Assembly: GCA_041689995.1 (NCBI GenBank)
Contig: JBDNFD010000077.1
Location: 27,930-91,929, forward strand
Length of the DNA stretch: 64,000 nucleotides
Source: DASSWG01 sp041689995
GTDB taxonomy: Bacteria; Bacteroidota; Bacteroidia; Flavobacteriales; Flavobacteriaceae
Reading direction: 5' to 3'
The position numbers were made by a program, and so were the translations under genes. This document shows, piece by piece, positions 18,756-28,432 of this stretch; within the stretch, counting starts at the first letter, position 1; each line of letters opens with the position of its first letter. The notes beneath the pieces are model-generated. The model had not been told where the DNA came from and searched no databases. It worked only from the letters and a program-made list of their open reading frames with translations.

Positions 18756-18778
18756 TTTATAAAATTTGGAATATAATT

Positions 18779-19069
18779 TTAAGCGGTTTTGATAATCGCA
18801 TTTATTGCCTCTGCAAGGTCAACATCTTTTTGTGTCACTCCTCCGGCATCGTGTGTGGAAAGGGAAATGGATAGCTTGTTGTAAACGTTTGTCCATTCCG
18901 GATGGTGTTGTTGTGCCTCAGCTTCAAAAGCGATTCGCACCATTTGGCTGAAGGCATCTTTAAAGTTTTGAAATTTGAAAGATGCGCAGATCGTATTTTC
19001 TTTATATTTCCACTGCGTCAGGCCTTCGAGCTTTTTGTCTATTTGTTCTTGGGTGAGTTTCTGTGCCAT
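18779..19069 (-). CDS. phhB: 4a-hydroxytetrahydrobiopterin dehydratase
   Basis: A 96-residue pterin-4a-carbinolamine dehydratase that regenerates the pterin cofactor used by aromatic amino-acid hydroxylases. It shows the typical EAEAQQHHPEW catalytic segment (residues about 49-59, with the paired His) and the SLSTHDAGGVT loop near the C-terminus. It is five bases downstream of the flavodoxin-like gene and shares its transcript. No phenylalanine hydroxylase gene is in the window. Confidence 0.92.
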   Translation of the reverse strand: MAQKLTQEQIDKKLEGLTQWKYKENTICASFKFQNFKDAFSQMVRIAFEAEAQQHHPEWTNVYNKLSISLSTHDAGGVTQKDVDLAEAINAIIKTA

Positions 19070-19074
19070 AATTT

Positions 19075-19803
19075 TTAAGATTTGTTGTCGGAGTTTTTAT
19101 AAGTTGGTTTTTTGAAATTCCATCGTTCACCATTTTCCCAGGCTTTTACAGAATTTCCGTAGGAAGAATAGCCGTTGTTGTCTTTTAATAATTTCGCCAA
19201 TTGTAACACGTTATAAGTCATAAACGTAGTGTTTTTATTGGTGAATTCATGGTTTTTTGCACCTGATTCTTTATCGAGATAACTTGGTCCGGGACCGATT
19301 TCACCGATCCAGCCGCAATCGGCTTGCGGCGGAATGCTATAGCCGATGTGCGACAAAGAATAAAGAATTCCGCTGGCGCAATGTTTTACGCCATCTTCGT
19401 TTCCGGTGATGACACAACCGCCTACTTTCCCATAGTAAATATATTGTCCTTTTTCGTTTTGTTTACTGCTCATCGCGTAAAGGCGTTCTATCAAATTGGT
19501 CGCAACCGAAGAGCGTTCCCCGAGCCAAATTGGGGAACCAACTATCAGAATGTCAGCAGAAATAATTTGCTCGAATAATTTTGGCCATTCATCTTTTTCA
19601 GCTCCCTCTTTGGTCATGTCCGGTTGCACTCCAACGGGAACATCGAAATCCACTAAGCGTATGTTTTCCACTTCTACCCCTTCCGCTTTCATAATTGCCG
19701 CAGAAACATCCATTAATCCACGGGTATTGCTGATCCGCGGACTTTTTTTCAACGTACAATTGACAAAACAGGCTTTTAAATTTTCAAAATTAGGTTTTTC
19801 CAT
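19075..19803 (-). CDS. flavodoxin-fold NAD(P)H-dependent oxidoreductase
   Basis: A 242-residue FMN reductase-like protein. The flavodoxin fold is seen in the first strand with CTLKKSPRISNTRG, a phosphate-binding loop, and in LIVGSPIWLGERSS, the second FMN-binding loop. Family members reduce quinones, azo dyes or FMN. The actual substrate is unknown. First gene of an operon with phhB, so a link to pterin redox chemistry is possible but inferred only from position. Confidence 0.83.
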   Translation of the reverse strand: MEKPNFENLKACFVNCTLKKSPRISNTRGLMDVSAAIMKAEGVEVENIRLVDFDVPVGVQPDMTKEGAEKDEWPKLFEQIISADILIVGSPIWLGERSSVATNLIERLYAMSSKQNEKGQYIYYGKVGGCVITGNEDGVKHCASGILYSLSHIGYSIPPQADCGWIGEIGPGPSYLDKESGAKNHEFTNKNTTFMTYNVLQLAKLLKDNNGYSSYGNSVKAWENGERWNFKKPTYKNSDNKS

Positions 19804-19885
19804 AATTTTTTATTTTGCCTAAAGATAAGCTATAAAATTAGGAAATTAATATTAAAAGCCTGTTTAATATAAGATTAACAGCTTT

Positions 19886-20722
19886 TTAAACACAGTTCTC
19901 AATTATTTCCTGAATGGTGATCTGCAGATTTTTGGGTAAGATTTGGTCTTTTGGCAAAACAGCTAAAAATCGGTCTTCATTCGAACTATAATTTCGGCGG
20001 AAGATGGAATTTTTTAAATGGATCTGCATGCAAATATCTTCCATCAATTCGCTGTGATGAACCAAATCCGTACTTCCCAAATGAAATATTCCGGTTTTTC
20101 CGTGATTAATAAGAAAATGGATTTGCTGCGTGAATTTCTGAACAGAATTCGCATTGATCACCACATTCGGAAAAACATTGATGGGTTCGTGCAGTTCTAC
20201 CAGTTGCTTTAATTCTCGGATTCGTGGGGTATTTGCTCCGAAAATCATCGGTAATCGCACAATGATATATTTTTCCAAAGGCAATCGGAGAAGGGCATTT
20301 TCAATTTTAATTTTCACCCTTCCGTAAACGCTGTCGGAAAGGGTTTTATCATATTCATAAGAAGGAAAATTGGTGAAAGCATCAAAAACATTTGAGGAAG
20401 ACAGAAAAATAAGTTTTGCCGTATTCCGTAATATATAATCTTCAATTTCACGGTGGGCATCAATTTGTGCGTTGAAATTTCCGTGAAGTGCCGAAATGAT
20501 GATGTCTGGCTTTAAATTCCATAAAATTGGTGAAAGGGATTCCCTTTCCAAATCCCAATGGTGGAATTTTTTATTTTTTGCACAAGAAGATTTAGTGAAA
20601 TATGTGCCGTGAACGTCAAAATAATTTCGGAGTTCTTTATATAGCGAATTTCCCAGAAATCCGCTGGCACCAAGAATAAGTATTTGTTTTGCTTTTGGAA
20701 TAATCGCTTTCTTATAGGTTTT
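19886..20722 (-). pseudogene. SDR/NAD-dependent epimerase-like gene without a canonical start
   Basis: An extended SDR resembling dTDP-4-dehydrorhamnose reductases. The Rossmann loop ILILGASGFLG is encoded near 20650-20690, followed by the Ser region IFLSSSNVFDA and the catalytic YGRVK. The frame is closed by a TAA at 20723-20725 and contains no ATG, GTG or TTG upstream of the Rossmann loop. The first usable start (TTG at 20551) would delete it. An ATG at 20778, 16 bases after gcvT, opens the neighbouring frame. One extra A in the six-base A run (20719-20724 as T on the plus strand) would join the two frames. A frameshift, a sequencing error, slippage or a rare ATT start could each explain this. 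Confidence 0.6.
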
Positions 20723-20794
20723 TTATTGAACGCAATGATCGGAAAACCCGTATGAAGGTTTTTCCAAAAAATGGACATAGAACATTTTAAGAAT

Positions 20795-21886
20795 TTACGC
20801 TTTATAAAATGGCAGTTTTACGATTTGGGCCGGCACTGCATTTTTTCTGATTTGTATAAAAATTTCATCTCCCAAGTTGCTGTTTTCTGTTTTTACATAT
20901 CCCAATCCGATCGCTTTTCCCATGGAAGGTGACATGGTGCCGGAAGTTACTTTTCCGATCTTGGTTCCTTCCGCATTCACAATTTCATAATCGTGTCGAG
21001 GGATTCCTTTTTCAGTGAGTTCAAAAGCTATCAATTTTTGCTTTGGACCATTTTCTTTCTCCCGTTTTAAGGCTTCGGAATTAATGAAGTCTTTGGTGAA
21101 TTTCGTGATCCATCCTAATCCGGCTTCAAAAGGAGATGTTGTTTCATCAATATCATTTCCATATAGGCAAAAGCCCATTTCCAAACGCAGTGTGTCGCGA
21201 GCGGCCAATCCAATGGGTTTTATTCCAAAATCCGCTCCCGCTTCCATGACCTTCCTCCAAATTTGCTGCACATTTTCGTTTTTGCAATAAATTTCAAAAC
21301 CGCCACTTCCGGTATATCCTGTTGCCGAAATAATTACCTTATCAATTCCGGCAAATTCATCTACTTCAAAATGATAGAATTTAATGGCAGAAAGATTTAC
21401 TTCGGTCAATGATTGCATGGCTTCCACCGCTTTAGGTCCTTGGATTGCCAAAAGGGAAAAATCATCAGAAATATCCTTCATTTCCGCGCCAATTTCATTA
21501 TGCTGCGAAATCCAATTCCAATCTTTGTCAATATTGGAGGCATTTACCACCAAAATGAATTTTTCAGGATTAAAACAATAGATGATCAAATCGTCAACGA
21601 TACCGCCAGTTTCATTTGGCATATAAGCATATTGCGCTTTCCCTTCTGAAAGTTTTGAAGCGTCGTTGGAACAAACTTTTTGAATCAGCGCCAATGCATT
21701 TGGACCAGAAATAAGAAATTCCCCCATATGAGAAACATCAAAAACCCCTAAATTTTCCCGAACTGTTTGGTGTTCGATGTTCACGCCTTCATAGGAAACC
21801 GGCATATTATATCCCGCGAACGGAACCATTTTCGCGCCCAAGGCCTTATGGACTTCACTTAATGCTATTTCTTTCATTCTTTTCAA
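20795..21886 (-). CDS. gcvT: glycine cleavage system T protein (aminomethyltransferase)
   Basis: Transfers the methylene group from the lipoyl-bound aminomethyl carrier (H protein) to tetrahydrofolate, releasing ammonia. The 363-residue length is normal. [12 protein letters not shown] near the start, [10 protein letters not shown], the [13 protein letters not shown] segment [15 protein letters not shown], and [11 protein letters not shown] are all diagnostic. The start at 21886 (MKRMKEIAL) or the Met three codons on are both possible. TAATTTTG on the minus strand at 21910-21903 is a candidate -7 box. gcvP and gcvH are not in the window. Confidence 0.95.
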   Translation of the reverse strand: MKRMKEIALSEVHKALGAKMVPFAGYNMPVSYEGVNIEHQTVRENLGVFDVSHMGEFLISGPNALALIQKVCSNDASKLSEGKAQYAYMPNETGGIVDDLIIYCFNPEKFILVVNASNIDKDWNWISQHNEIGAEMKDISDDFSLLAIQGPKAVEAMQSLTEVNLSAIKFYHFEVDEFAGIDKVIISATGYTGSGGFEIYCKNENVQQIWRKVMEAGADFGIKPIGLAARDTLRLEMGFCLYGNDIDETTSPFEAGLGWITKFTKDFINSEALKREKENGPKQKLIAFELTEKGIPRHDYEIVNAEGTKIGKVTSGTMSPSMGKAIGLGYVKTENSNLGDEIFIQIRKNAVPAQIVKLPFYKA

Positions 21887-22047
21887 CGTTTAAAAACTTC
21901 CGCAAAATTATCCAATTTTTATCTGTTAGAAAAGGAATGACGCAAAATTAAGATGACAAAAATGACTGTGAACCGACTCGCGTTTTGTTTTGCTTTCGGG
22001 AAGAAAAATGCATGTGTTATCTTTACGCATCATAAAAGTAGGGAAGA

Positions 22048-23586
22048 ATGAAATTATTTACCAGTGAACAGTTGAAAGAAGCGGATCGCATCACCTTGAA
22101 AAAACAGAAAATTTCCTCATTGGAATTGATGGAGCGGGCTGCAACTCTTGTTTTCAATGAAATTCACGCAAGCTTGCAAGGGGTTGAAACCGAAATAAAA
22201 ATATTTTGCGGCGTGGGGAACAATGGTGGCGATGGTTTGGTGGTTGCCCGTTTGTTGAAGGCTGAAAAATATAGAGTAAAAACCTTTGTAGTGAATTACA
22301 GTGAAAATCGCTCCGAAGAATTTTTGCACAATTACGAGCAGATCAAAGAAATGGATACTGATTGGCCGGAATTGTTGACAGAAGAAAGTGATTTCTCAAA
22401 AATTTCAAAAGATGATTTTGTGATCGATGCTATTTTTGGAATAGGCTTAAATCGGCCGATGCCAACTTGGGTGAATCATCTTGTCGAACATATAAATTCC
22501 TCGCAAGCTTTTGTACTTTCGATTGATCTTCCCTCCGGACTTTTAATCGACAAGGCTCCATCCACAAAAGATAAAGTCGTGAAGGCTGCTGTAACCTTAA
22601 CTTTTCAAATGCCTAAACTTGTGTTTTTTTTGCCAGGTACAGCTGCTTTTGTAGGTGATTTCCATGTCCTCGATATTGGTTTGGATTCGGAATATCTACT
22701 CGAAACGGAAACAAATATGGAACTTGTGGGAAAACAGGAAGTATTGCCATTTTACCGTCATCGAATGAAATTCTCACATAAAGGAACTTATGGGCACTGT
22801 CTTATTGTCGGTGGTTCTTATGGGAAAATGGGAAGCGTGTTTTTGGCTTCTTCAGGTGCGTTTAAATCTGGTGCGGGAAAAGTTACGGCCTTTGTTCCAA
22901 AATGTGGCTATGAAATTTTACAAAATACTTTGCCGGAAGCAATGGTTCTTACTTCGGAAAATGAACAATTACTGACGAATATAGACTTCGATTTTGAGCC
23001 GGAGGCTATTTGTTTTGGAATTGGCGCAGGAAAAAAGCCGGAAACGGTCGAAGCTTTTCATGATCTTTTGAAGCGAACCAAGAAGCCAATGGTAATTGAC
23101 GCAGATGGCTTGAATATTCTTTCAGAAAATCGGGAACTTTTGAATGAAATTCCTAAAATGTCCATCTTGACTCCACATCCAGGCGAATTGGAGCGGATGT
23201 TGGGAACTTGGAAAGATGATTTTGACAAGTTGAAAAAGGCGAAAGCATTTTCAAAAAAGTACAATTTGATTGTTGTGATCAAAGGCGCATATACGATTAC
23301 GGTGAATGACGATAAATTATTCATCAACACCAGTGGGAATCCCGGAATGGCGACCGCTGGAAGTGGCGATGTTTTGGCGGGCATTCTTACAGGATTGCTT
23401 TCGCAAGGTTATCAACCTTTATCGGCTGCAATATTTGGGGTATATTTGCATGGAACCGCAGGGGATTTTGCCGCAGCGAAAAACGGTGTGGACGCCTTGA
23501 TGTCGGGAGATATTTTGGAAAATATAGGAAATGCATATTTAGATTTGTTCAAAAAATTGCCGGTGAAGGAAGATGAAGCAGAATGA
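22048..23586 (+). CDS. nnr: bifunctional NAD(P)H-hydrate epimerase / ADP-dependent dehydratase
   Basis: Repairs hydrated NADH and NADPH, a metabolite-repair enzyme of 512 residues. The N-terminal YjeF_N epimerase domain (about 1-210) has GVGNNGGDGLVVAR and the downstream DAIFGIGLNR. The C-terminal ribokinase-like dehydratase (about 230-505) has KGTYGHCLIVGG, VIDADGLNIL, LTPHPGELERM and GSGDVLAGIL, which carry the ADP/substrate site. Domain order is the usual bacterial fusion. Convergent with the exporter operon, 51 bases apart. Confidence 0.95.
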   Translation: MKLFTSEQLKEADRITLKKQKISSLELMERAATLVFNEIHASLQGVETEIKIFCGVGNNGGDGLVVARLLKAEKYRVKTFVVNYSENRSEEFLHNYEQIKEMDTDWPELLTEESDFSKISKDDFVIDAIFGIGLNRPMPTWVNHLVEHINSSQAFVLSIDLPSGLLIDKAPSTKDKVVKAAVTLTFQMPKLVFFLPGTAAFVGDFHVLDIGLDSEYLLETETNMELVGKQEVLPFYRHRMKFSHKGTYGHCLIVGGSYGKMGSVFLASSGAFKSGAGKVTAFVPKCGYEILQNTLPEAMVLTSENEQLLTNIDFDFEPEAICFGIGAGKKPETVEAFHDLLKRTKKPMVIDADGLNILSENRELLNEIPKMSILTPHPGELERMLGTWKDDFDKLKKAKAFSKKYNLIVVIKGAYTITVNDDKLFINTSGNPGMATAGSGDVLAGILTGLLSQGYQPLSAAIFGVYLHGTAGDFAAAKNGVDALMSGDILENIGNAYLDLFKKLPVKEDEAE

Positions 23587-23637
23587 AATTTTCTTATGGG
23601 CAATTCAAAATCCTTCAATAATTTTTCGTCGATGTCT

Positions 23638-24930
23638 TCATCTTTTAAAAATCTTCCTGATTTCATAAAACAAGCGTTCGATTAGGCGCAAATCTTCCGT
23701 AATGATATTAGCGGTGCCAGTCATTTCCTGTTGAAAATCGATTTTTTCACCATAACTCGTTTCGAGAGTTGGGGGAAGGGAAACATCAATAAGATAAAAA
23801 CCCTCATTATTGGGCGTAAGGGAAATGGATGTTATTTTTCCTTCCAATATTCCAAATTGACGGTATGGATAAGCATCAAGATGAATATTCACTTTTTGTC
23901 CGATTTTCAATTTCCCCGAATTTTGGGCCGCGGCCAATGCTTTGCCGATATACTTGCCATTTTTTGCGGGAATAATGGTAAAAATAGTTTCTCCTGCGTT
24001 CACCTCCTGGCTTTTCGACCAGACTTGCAGATAGGAAATGGTTCCCGAAAGGGAAGAGCTGAGAACATATTGCAATTCCCAGTCTTGAATTGCTTTTTTT
24101 AATTGGTTGAAAGACTGCAATGCGTTCCGCAACAAATTTATCTTGTCCATTTTTTTGTGCACCACAGTGGTTTTACTGTTCCTGTTCAGATCGATTACTG
24201 CAGACTGCAATTGGGAAATCTGCAAGCCAAGGTTTTTAAGTTCTTTTTCATTCTGAAGATATTCAAGTCCCTTGGTTTCCCATTCCTGTGCGGATATGAC
24301 GCCTTTGTGATACAAAGTATCGAATCGGTTCAGTTCTTTTCTTTTAAACTCCAATTCCTTTTCTCCGATGGTTTTTTGTTGTTTTAAAAGTTCCAGCCTT
24401 TGGTGTAGTTGCCGGATCTCAGATCGCTGGGCCATGCTTTCGATTTCATAGGGAGCCAAATTTTTATTTAAACGATAATTCAAATAGTCTTTCTCGAATT
24501 GCACAAAAGCATCTTTGATATTGCCCAATTGTAGAAACAGCGTTTCTTCTGTGGGAAAAATGAAGTCATCCCTATTTATCCTTAAGGTATCGATAATGTT
24601 TTTGAGTATGAATACATCATGATAATCTGCTGTATTTTCTATTATTGCCAGCCGCGTACCCTCTTTCACGTTCACCCTGTCTTTCACAAATATTTTTTGA
24701 ATGGAACCAGTGCTTCTCGCAATTATTTTTTCCGGTGGAACTTCTGTTGTAATCACGATTGGAGCCGTGATAATATCCGGGTATTTTATGAAATAAGAAA
24801 GTAGCAGCAGCAAAAAGATAAACCCGAACAACATCGTGTTTCCCCACCGGAAAAGGAATTTCGGCGGTTCCGAAAGTACATCTCGGACCTCTTCGCTGTA
24901 TATTTTCAAATCATCGTTTTCCTCTTCCAT
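23638..24930 (-). CDS. HlyD-family periplasmic adaptor of a peptide exporter
   Basis: A 430-residue membrane-fusion protein linking the inner-membrane ABC exporter to an outer-membrane channel. There is one N-terminal membrane helix at about residues 31-50 (LFGFIFLLLLLSYFIKYP). A biotinyl/lipoyl-like half-motif follows (IARSTGSIQKIFVKDRVNVKEG), then a long coiled coil between about residues 150 and 270. The second lipoyl half and beta barrel lie after LSGTISYLQVW. The gene starts one base after the upstream ABC gene stop, so the two are tightly coupled. It is the last gene of the putative peptide-product operon. No TolC-type gene is nearby. Confidence 0.88.
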   Translation of the reverse strand: MEEENDDLKIYSEEVRDVLSEPPKFLFRWGNTMLFGFIFLLLLLSYFIKYPDIITAPIVITTEVPPEKIIARSTGSIQKIFVKDRVNVKEGTRLAIIENTADYHDVFILKNIIDTLRINRDDFIFPTEETLFLQLGNIKDAFVQFEKDYLNYRLNKNLAPYEIESMAQRSEIRQLHQRLELLKQQKTIGEKELEFKRKELNRFDTLYHKGVISAQEWETKGLEYLQNEKELKNLGLQISQLQSAVIDLNRNSKTTVVHKKMDKINLLRNALQSFNQLKKAIQDWELQYVLSSSLSGTISYLQVWSKSQEVNAGETIFTIIPAKNGKYIGKALAAAQNSGKLKIGQKVNIHLDAYPYRQFGILEGKITSISLTPNNEGFYLIDVSLPPTLETSYGEKIDFQQEMTGTANIITEDLRLIERLFYEIRKIFKR

Positions 24931-24931
24931 T

Positions 24932-27127
24932 TCAATTGCCCAATTCTAGTTGGTTTTTTATCAGTTCATAATATTTCCCCCGCAATTTGGTCAATTCGGT
25001 GTGATTTCCCTGTTCCACCAATTCACCATTTTCCAACACGAGGATATTATCTGCATTTTTGACGGTACTTAATCGGTGTGCGACTATTATTGAAGTTTTT
25101 CCATCCAAAAATATTGAAAGATTTTCCATAATTGCCCGTTCGTTGTTTGCATCCAATGCACTTGTGGCTTCATCAAAAAACAAGTAACTTGGATTTTTAT
25201 AAACGGCTCGCGCAATAATTATTCGTTGCTGCTGCCCACCGCTCAAACGGATGCCCGATGAACCGATTTCCGTATTGAATCTATTGGGAAGCTTTTGGAT
25301 GAAATTTTCTATATTGGAAACCACTGCAGCTTTGCGCAGCTGTTTCCTGTCAATGATTTCATTCTGCTCGGCTTCCGAAATGTTCCCGCCTATGGTGTCG
25401 TTGAAAATAAAGTTTTCCTGCATCACCGCACCACAATTTAATCGCCAGAAATCGTTGTGGATGTTGTCCAGATCAATTCCACCGACCAAAATTTTGCCTT
25501 GTATGGGATTGCGAAACTTCAAAAGCAATTTTACCAAAGTGGTTTTCCCACTTCCGCTTTCGCCAACAATGGCGGTGGTTTTTCCTTCGGGAATGGTACA
25601 ATTAATGTTTTTCAGCACCAAGGGAGTAGATTTTCCACCATAACGAAAGGATAAATTTTCAATGGCAATGGTTTTGTCCTCCGGGATTTCTTTGACCTTA
25701 TGTTCCGAAACCTCATCTTCATCATCACGTGAATGAACTTGCGACAGGCGTTCCAAGCTTATTTTCGCATCTTGGCCCTGTTGGAGAAAAGCGATAAAAC
25801 TGCTCAACGGCAAGTTCAGCTGTCCGATAATATACTGGATGGAAAGCATCATCCCAAGTGTAATTTCGCCATTTACCACGGCCGTGGCGGACAAAAATGT
25901 AATGATGATGTTTTTAAGTTCATTAATAAAACCGGAACCAATGGTTTGGTACTGGGTCAATTTTAAGGAACTGATGGAAATTTTATACAAACTGATCTGG
26001 ATGTATTCCCAATGCCAGCGTTTTTTCCGTTGTGAATTGTTGATTTTAATTTCGTTGACCCCATTGATGATCTGGACCAATGAAGTCTGGCTGTCTGCTT
26101 GCTGGTCAAACATTTTATAATCTAATTCTTCTCTTTTTTTTAGGAAAAAAGTTGCCCAGGCCACATATAGGATTGCTCCAATAAAGAAAACCAAAAAGAT
26201 CTGCAAATCGTAATATGCCAAAATAATGTTGAAAACAATGAAGGTAATGATCGAATAAATCATTGTTAAAGACGAAGTGGAAATAAAATTTTGGATGCGT
26301 CGGTGGTCTGTGATGCGTTGCAAGTGTTCGCCCGTGTTCCGGGTTTCAAAAAATGTCATTGGCAGTTTGAGCATCTTTGCCAAAAAATCGGAAACCATTT
26401 TGATATTGAAGCGGCTCGTGATATGCAACAACAACCATTGCCTAAAAATAGTGACCAAGGTCTGTGACAAAAAGAGCACCAATTGCGCGATCAAAATCAG
26501 ATAAATGAAATTGATGTTTTGGTTCAACACCCCGTAATCCACAATGGATTGCATCAAAAAAGGAAAGATGAACTGAATGATGCTGCCAATCAAAAGCCCG
26601 ATCATCAATTGATGGATCAATTTTTTGTAAGGTTTTAGGTAGGGCAATAAAAAAGAAAAACCTTTCGCTTTTTCTCTATCCTCATCGAGGCCATAAAACT
26701 TCGTATTGGGCTCAAGAATAAGCACAAATCCTGTATCATCCTCTTTTCCACTTGCCCAGGCTTTTTGGAAATCTTCATGGGAATATTGGAGCAATCCAAA
26801 AGCAGGATCCGCAACGTGGATTTTGTCTTTCGTGGTTTTATAAACCACCACAAAATGCTTTTGCCGCCATGGGACAATTACAGGAAGTGGAACTTCATTG
26901 ATCAAACTTTCCAGGGAAACCCGCATGCCGAGCGTCCGCATTTCAATATCCTCGGCAGCTTCGGCAATCCCGGCCAATGTGACCCCAAGTTTTGTGATAT
27001 GCGCTTTATCGCGGAGATATTCCCTTGAAAAAGTTTTGCCGTAATATTTGGCGATCATTCGTAAGCAGGTAGGGCCGCAATCCCTATAGTCCAATTGCCT
27101 GTAAAAAGGAAACTTCTTTTTGATCAT
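24932..27127 (-). CDS. peptidase (C39)-containing ABC exporter for double-glycine peptides
   Basis: A 731-residue PCAT-type transporter that cleaves a leader after Gly-Gly and exports the core. The C39 peptidase occupies about residues 1-140: QLDYRDCGPTC places the catalytic Cys at 17, HFVVVY gives the catalytic His, and the Asp lies in IHVADP. Six membrane helices follow (about 165-440). The nucleotide-binding domain has Walker A GESGSGKTT, signature LSGGQQQR, Walker B YLFFDEATSALD and AHRLS. All catalytic residues are intact. It starts 12 bases after the amidohydrolase stop. Its likely substrate is the double-glycine peptide encoded at 30407-30586. Confidence 0.93.
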   Translation of the reverse strand: MIKKKFPFYRQLDYRDCGPTCLRMIAKYYGKTFSREYLRDKAHITKLGVTLAGIAEAAEDIEMRTLGMRVSLESLINEVPLPVIVPWRQKHFVVVYKTTKDKIHVADPAFGLLQYSHEDFQKAWASGKEDDTGFVLILEPNTKFYGLDEDREKAKGFSFLLPYLKPYKKLIHQLMIGLLIGSIIQFIFPFLMQSIVDYGVLNQNINFIYLILIAQLVLFLSQTLVTIFRQWLLLHITSRFNIKMVSDFLAKMLKLPMTFFETRNTGEHLQRITDHRRIQNFISTSSLTMIYSIITFIVFNIILAYYDLQIFLVFFIGAILYVAWATFFLKKREELDYKMFDQQADSQTSLVQIINGVNEIKINNSQRKKRWHWEYIQISLYKISISSLKLTQYQTIGSGFINELKNIIITFLSATAVVNGEITLGMMLSIQYIIGQLNLPLSSFIAFLQQGQDAKISLERLSQVHSRDDEDEVSEHKVKEIPEDKTIAIENLSFRYGGKSTPLVLKNINCTIPEGKTTAIVGESGSGKTTLVKLLLKFRNPIQGKILVGGIDLDNIHNDFWRLNCGAVMQENFIFNDTIGGNISEAEQNEIIDRKQLRKAAVVSNIENFIQKLPNRFNTEIGSSGIRLSGGQQQRIIIARAVYKNPSYLFFDEATSALDANNERAIMENLSIFLDGKTSIIVAHRLSTVKNADNILVLENGELVEQGNHTELTKLRGKYYELIKNQLELGN

Positions 27128-27139
27128 TCCTCTTTGTTG

Positions 27140-28432
27140 CTATTGCTCCGGCAAAATTCCTTCCGCCATTTCTTCCAAGGCCATTTTATCCAGATATTGC
27201 CCATTCAAGAAAATCCCTTCAATGTTTTCCAAAGTTTCCAAGTTTTCCATAGGATTTGATGAAAGGAACATAAAATCGGCATCTTTTCCCACCTCTATGG
27301 TGCCATAGTTCCCATCAAAATAATCAGCGAAATTTACCGTGGCGGCACGCAAAATAGCATAGTTGGAAAGCCCTGCTTTTTTATAAAGTTTCATTTCTTC
27401 CAGCAAACCAAAACCAGGCACAACCCACTTGGAGCTCGCATCGGGGCTTATCAATAATTTCACGCCCATCTCGTTCAACTGGTTTATCACCGCCAGTCGT
27501 TCTTGAATTTCTTGGGCATAGGTTGCCACTTCGGCCTCAAAAGCTGTTTTACCCATTTCTTCTCGATACTTTTTAGTGCCGGCGGTCCACTCCTGCAAGG
27601 TTTCTGGAGCAATAAATTCCATTCCCCGTTGGTTGGTCATATATTCAACATTATATTGCCCGGAACCAATGACGTTCCAACTCAAGGTTGGGTCGATGAA
27701 AATTCCGTTTTCTTTTATGATGTTCATTCGTTTTTTGAGCAGATTTTCTTCAATGCCGATCAATCCACCAAGATGTTCAAAACAATTGATTTGTGAATTA
27801 AAAATAATGCTGTCTGACAGATTTTTTGGAAAATGCGCGGCGATGTAAATGCCATTCTCTTTGCACAATTGGTTCAATTTCTGAAAAAGGGTTTCATCTT
27901 TGATGCTTATTATTTTTATGAAATCAAACCCATATTTTTTTGTCGCTTCCACATATTGGGACAGTTGTTCTTCCGTAAAATCATAACTTCGATAAAATGG
28001 TGGTGGGGATATATATAGCTTCGGCCAAGGGGAATAATCAGATAATGAATCGTATTTTTTCCTTGTCTGGAAATCTTTCCATGCCCCGCGCATGGACCGG
28101 AGCTTGGTAACGCCGTTGATAAAATTTAGCGTCAAATATTTTTCGAAAGTCATATTCCCCTCCCTGGGCAAATGCACGTGTGCATCCCCGAAAGTGGGCA
28201 AAAGGTATTTTCCCGTGCCATCGATGGTTTTTTCTGAATCATATTCTTCGCTTCTAGCGTCGGTGATTGCAATGATTTTTCCGCTTTTAATCACCAAATT
28301 CTTGTTTTGTAATACCGTTTCTTCATTCATGGGAACGATGGAAATGTCTTGGATAATGTAATCTACCGTCGTCTGTGAAAATGCAGTTTGTAAAAACAAC
28401 AAAGAACAAATGGTCATAAAAAATCTTTTCAT
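27140..28432 (-). CDS. secreted amidohydrolase (imidazolonepropionase/prolidase-like)
   Basis: A 430-residue metal-dependent hydrolase of the COG1228 group. A signal peptide ends near AFSQ (residue 20), so the enzyme should act in the periplasm or outside the cell. Metal ligands visible are HVH at 85-87, a candidate bridging Lys in FIKIISIK, His in AAHFPK, His in FEHLGG, and Asp in SPDAS. The family includes dipeptidases and prolidases that act on short or N-acyl peptides. It overlaps the upstream HQxxH gene by four bases and lies directly before the exporter. It could trim or inactivate the exported peptide; the substrate is not predictable from sequence. Confidence 0.85.
   Translation of the reverse strand: MKRFFMTICSLLFLQTAFSQTTVDYIIQDISIVPMNEETVLQNKNLVIKSGKIIAITDARSEEYDSEKTIDGTGKYLLPTFGDAHVHLPREGNMTFEKYLTLNFINGVTKLRSMRGAWKDFQTRKKYDSLSDYSPWPKLYISPPPFYRSYDFTEEQLSQYVEATKKYGFDFIKIISIKDETLFQKLNQLCKENGIYIAAHFPKNLSDSIIFNSQINCFEHLGGLIGIEENLLKKRMNIIKENGIFIDPTLSWNVIGSGQYNVEYMTNQRGMEFIAPETLQEWTAGTKKYREEMGKTAFEAEVATYAQEIQERLAVINQLNEMGVKLLISPDASSKWVVPGFGLLEEMKLYKKAGLSNYAILRAATVNFADYFDGNYGTIEVGKDADFMFLSSNPMENLETLENIEGIFLNGQYLDKMALEEMAEGILPEQ

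Noticed and set aside
23412..23666. Minus-strand frame overlapping nnr and the hlyD end
   Set aside because: Most of it is the antisense of the nnr C-terminus; no motif or start context.
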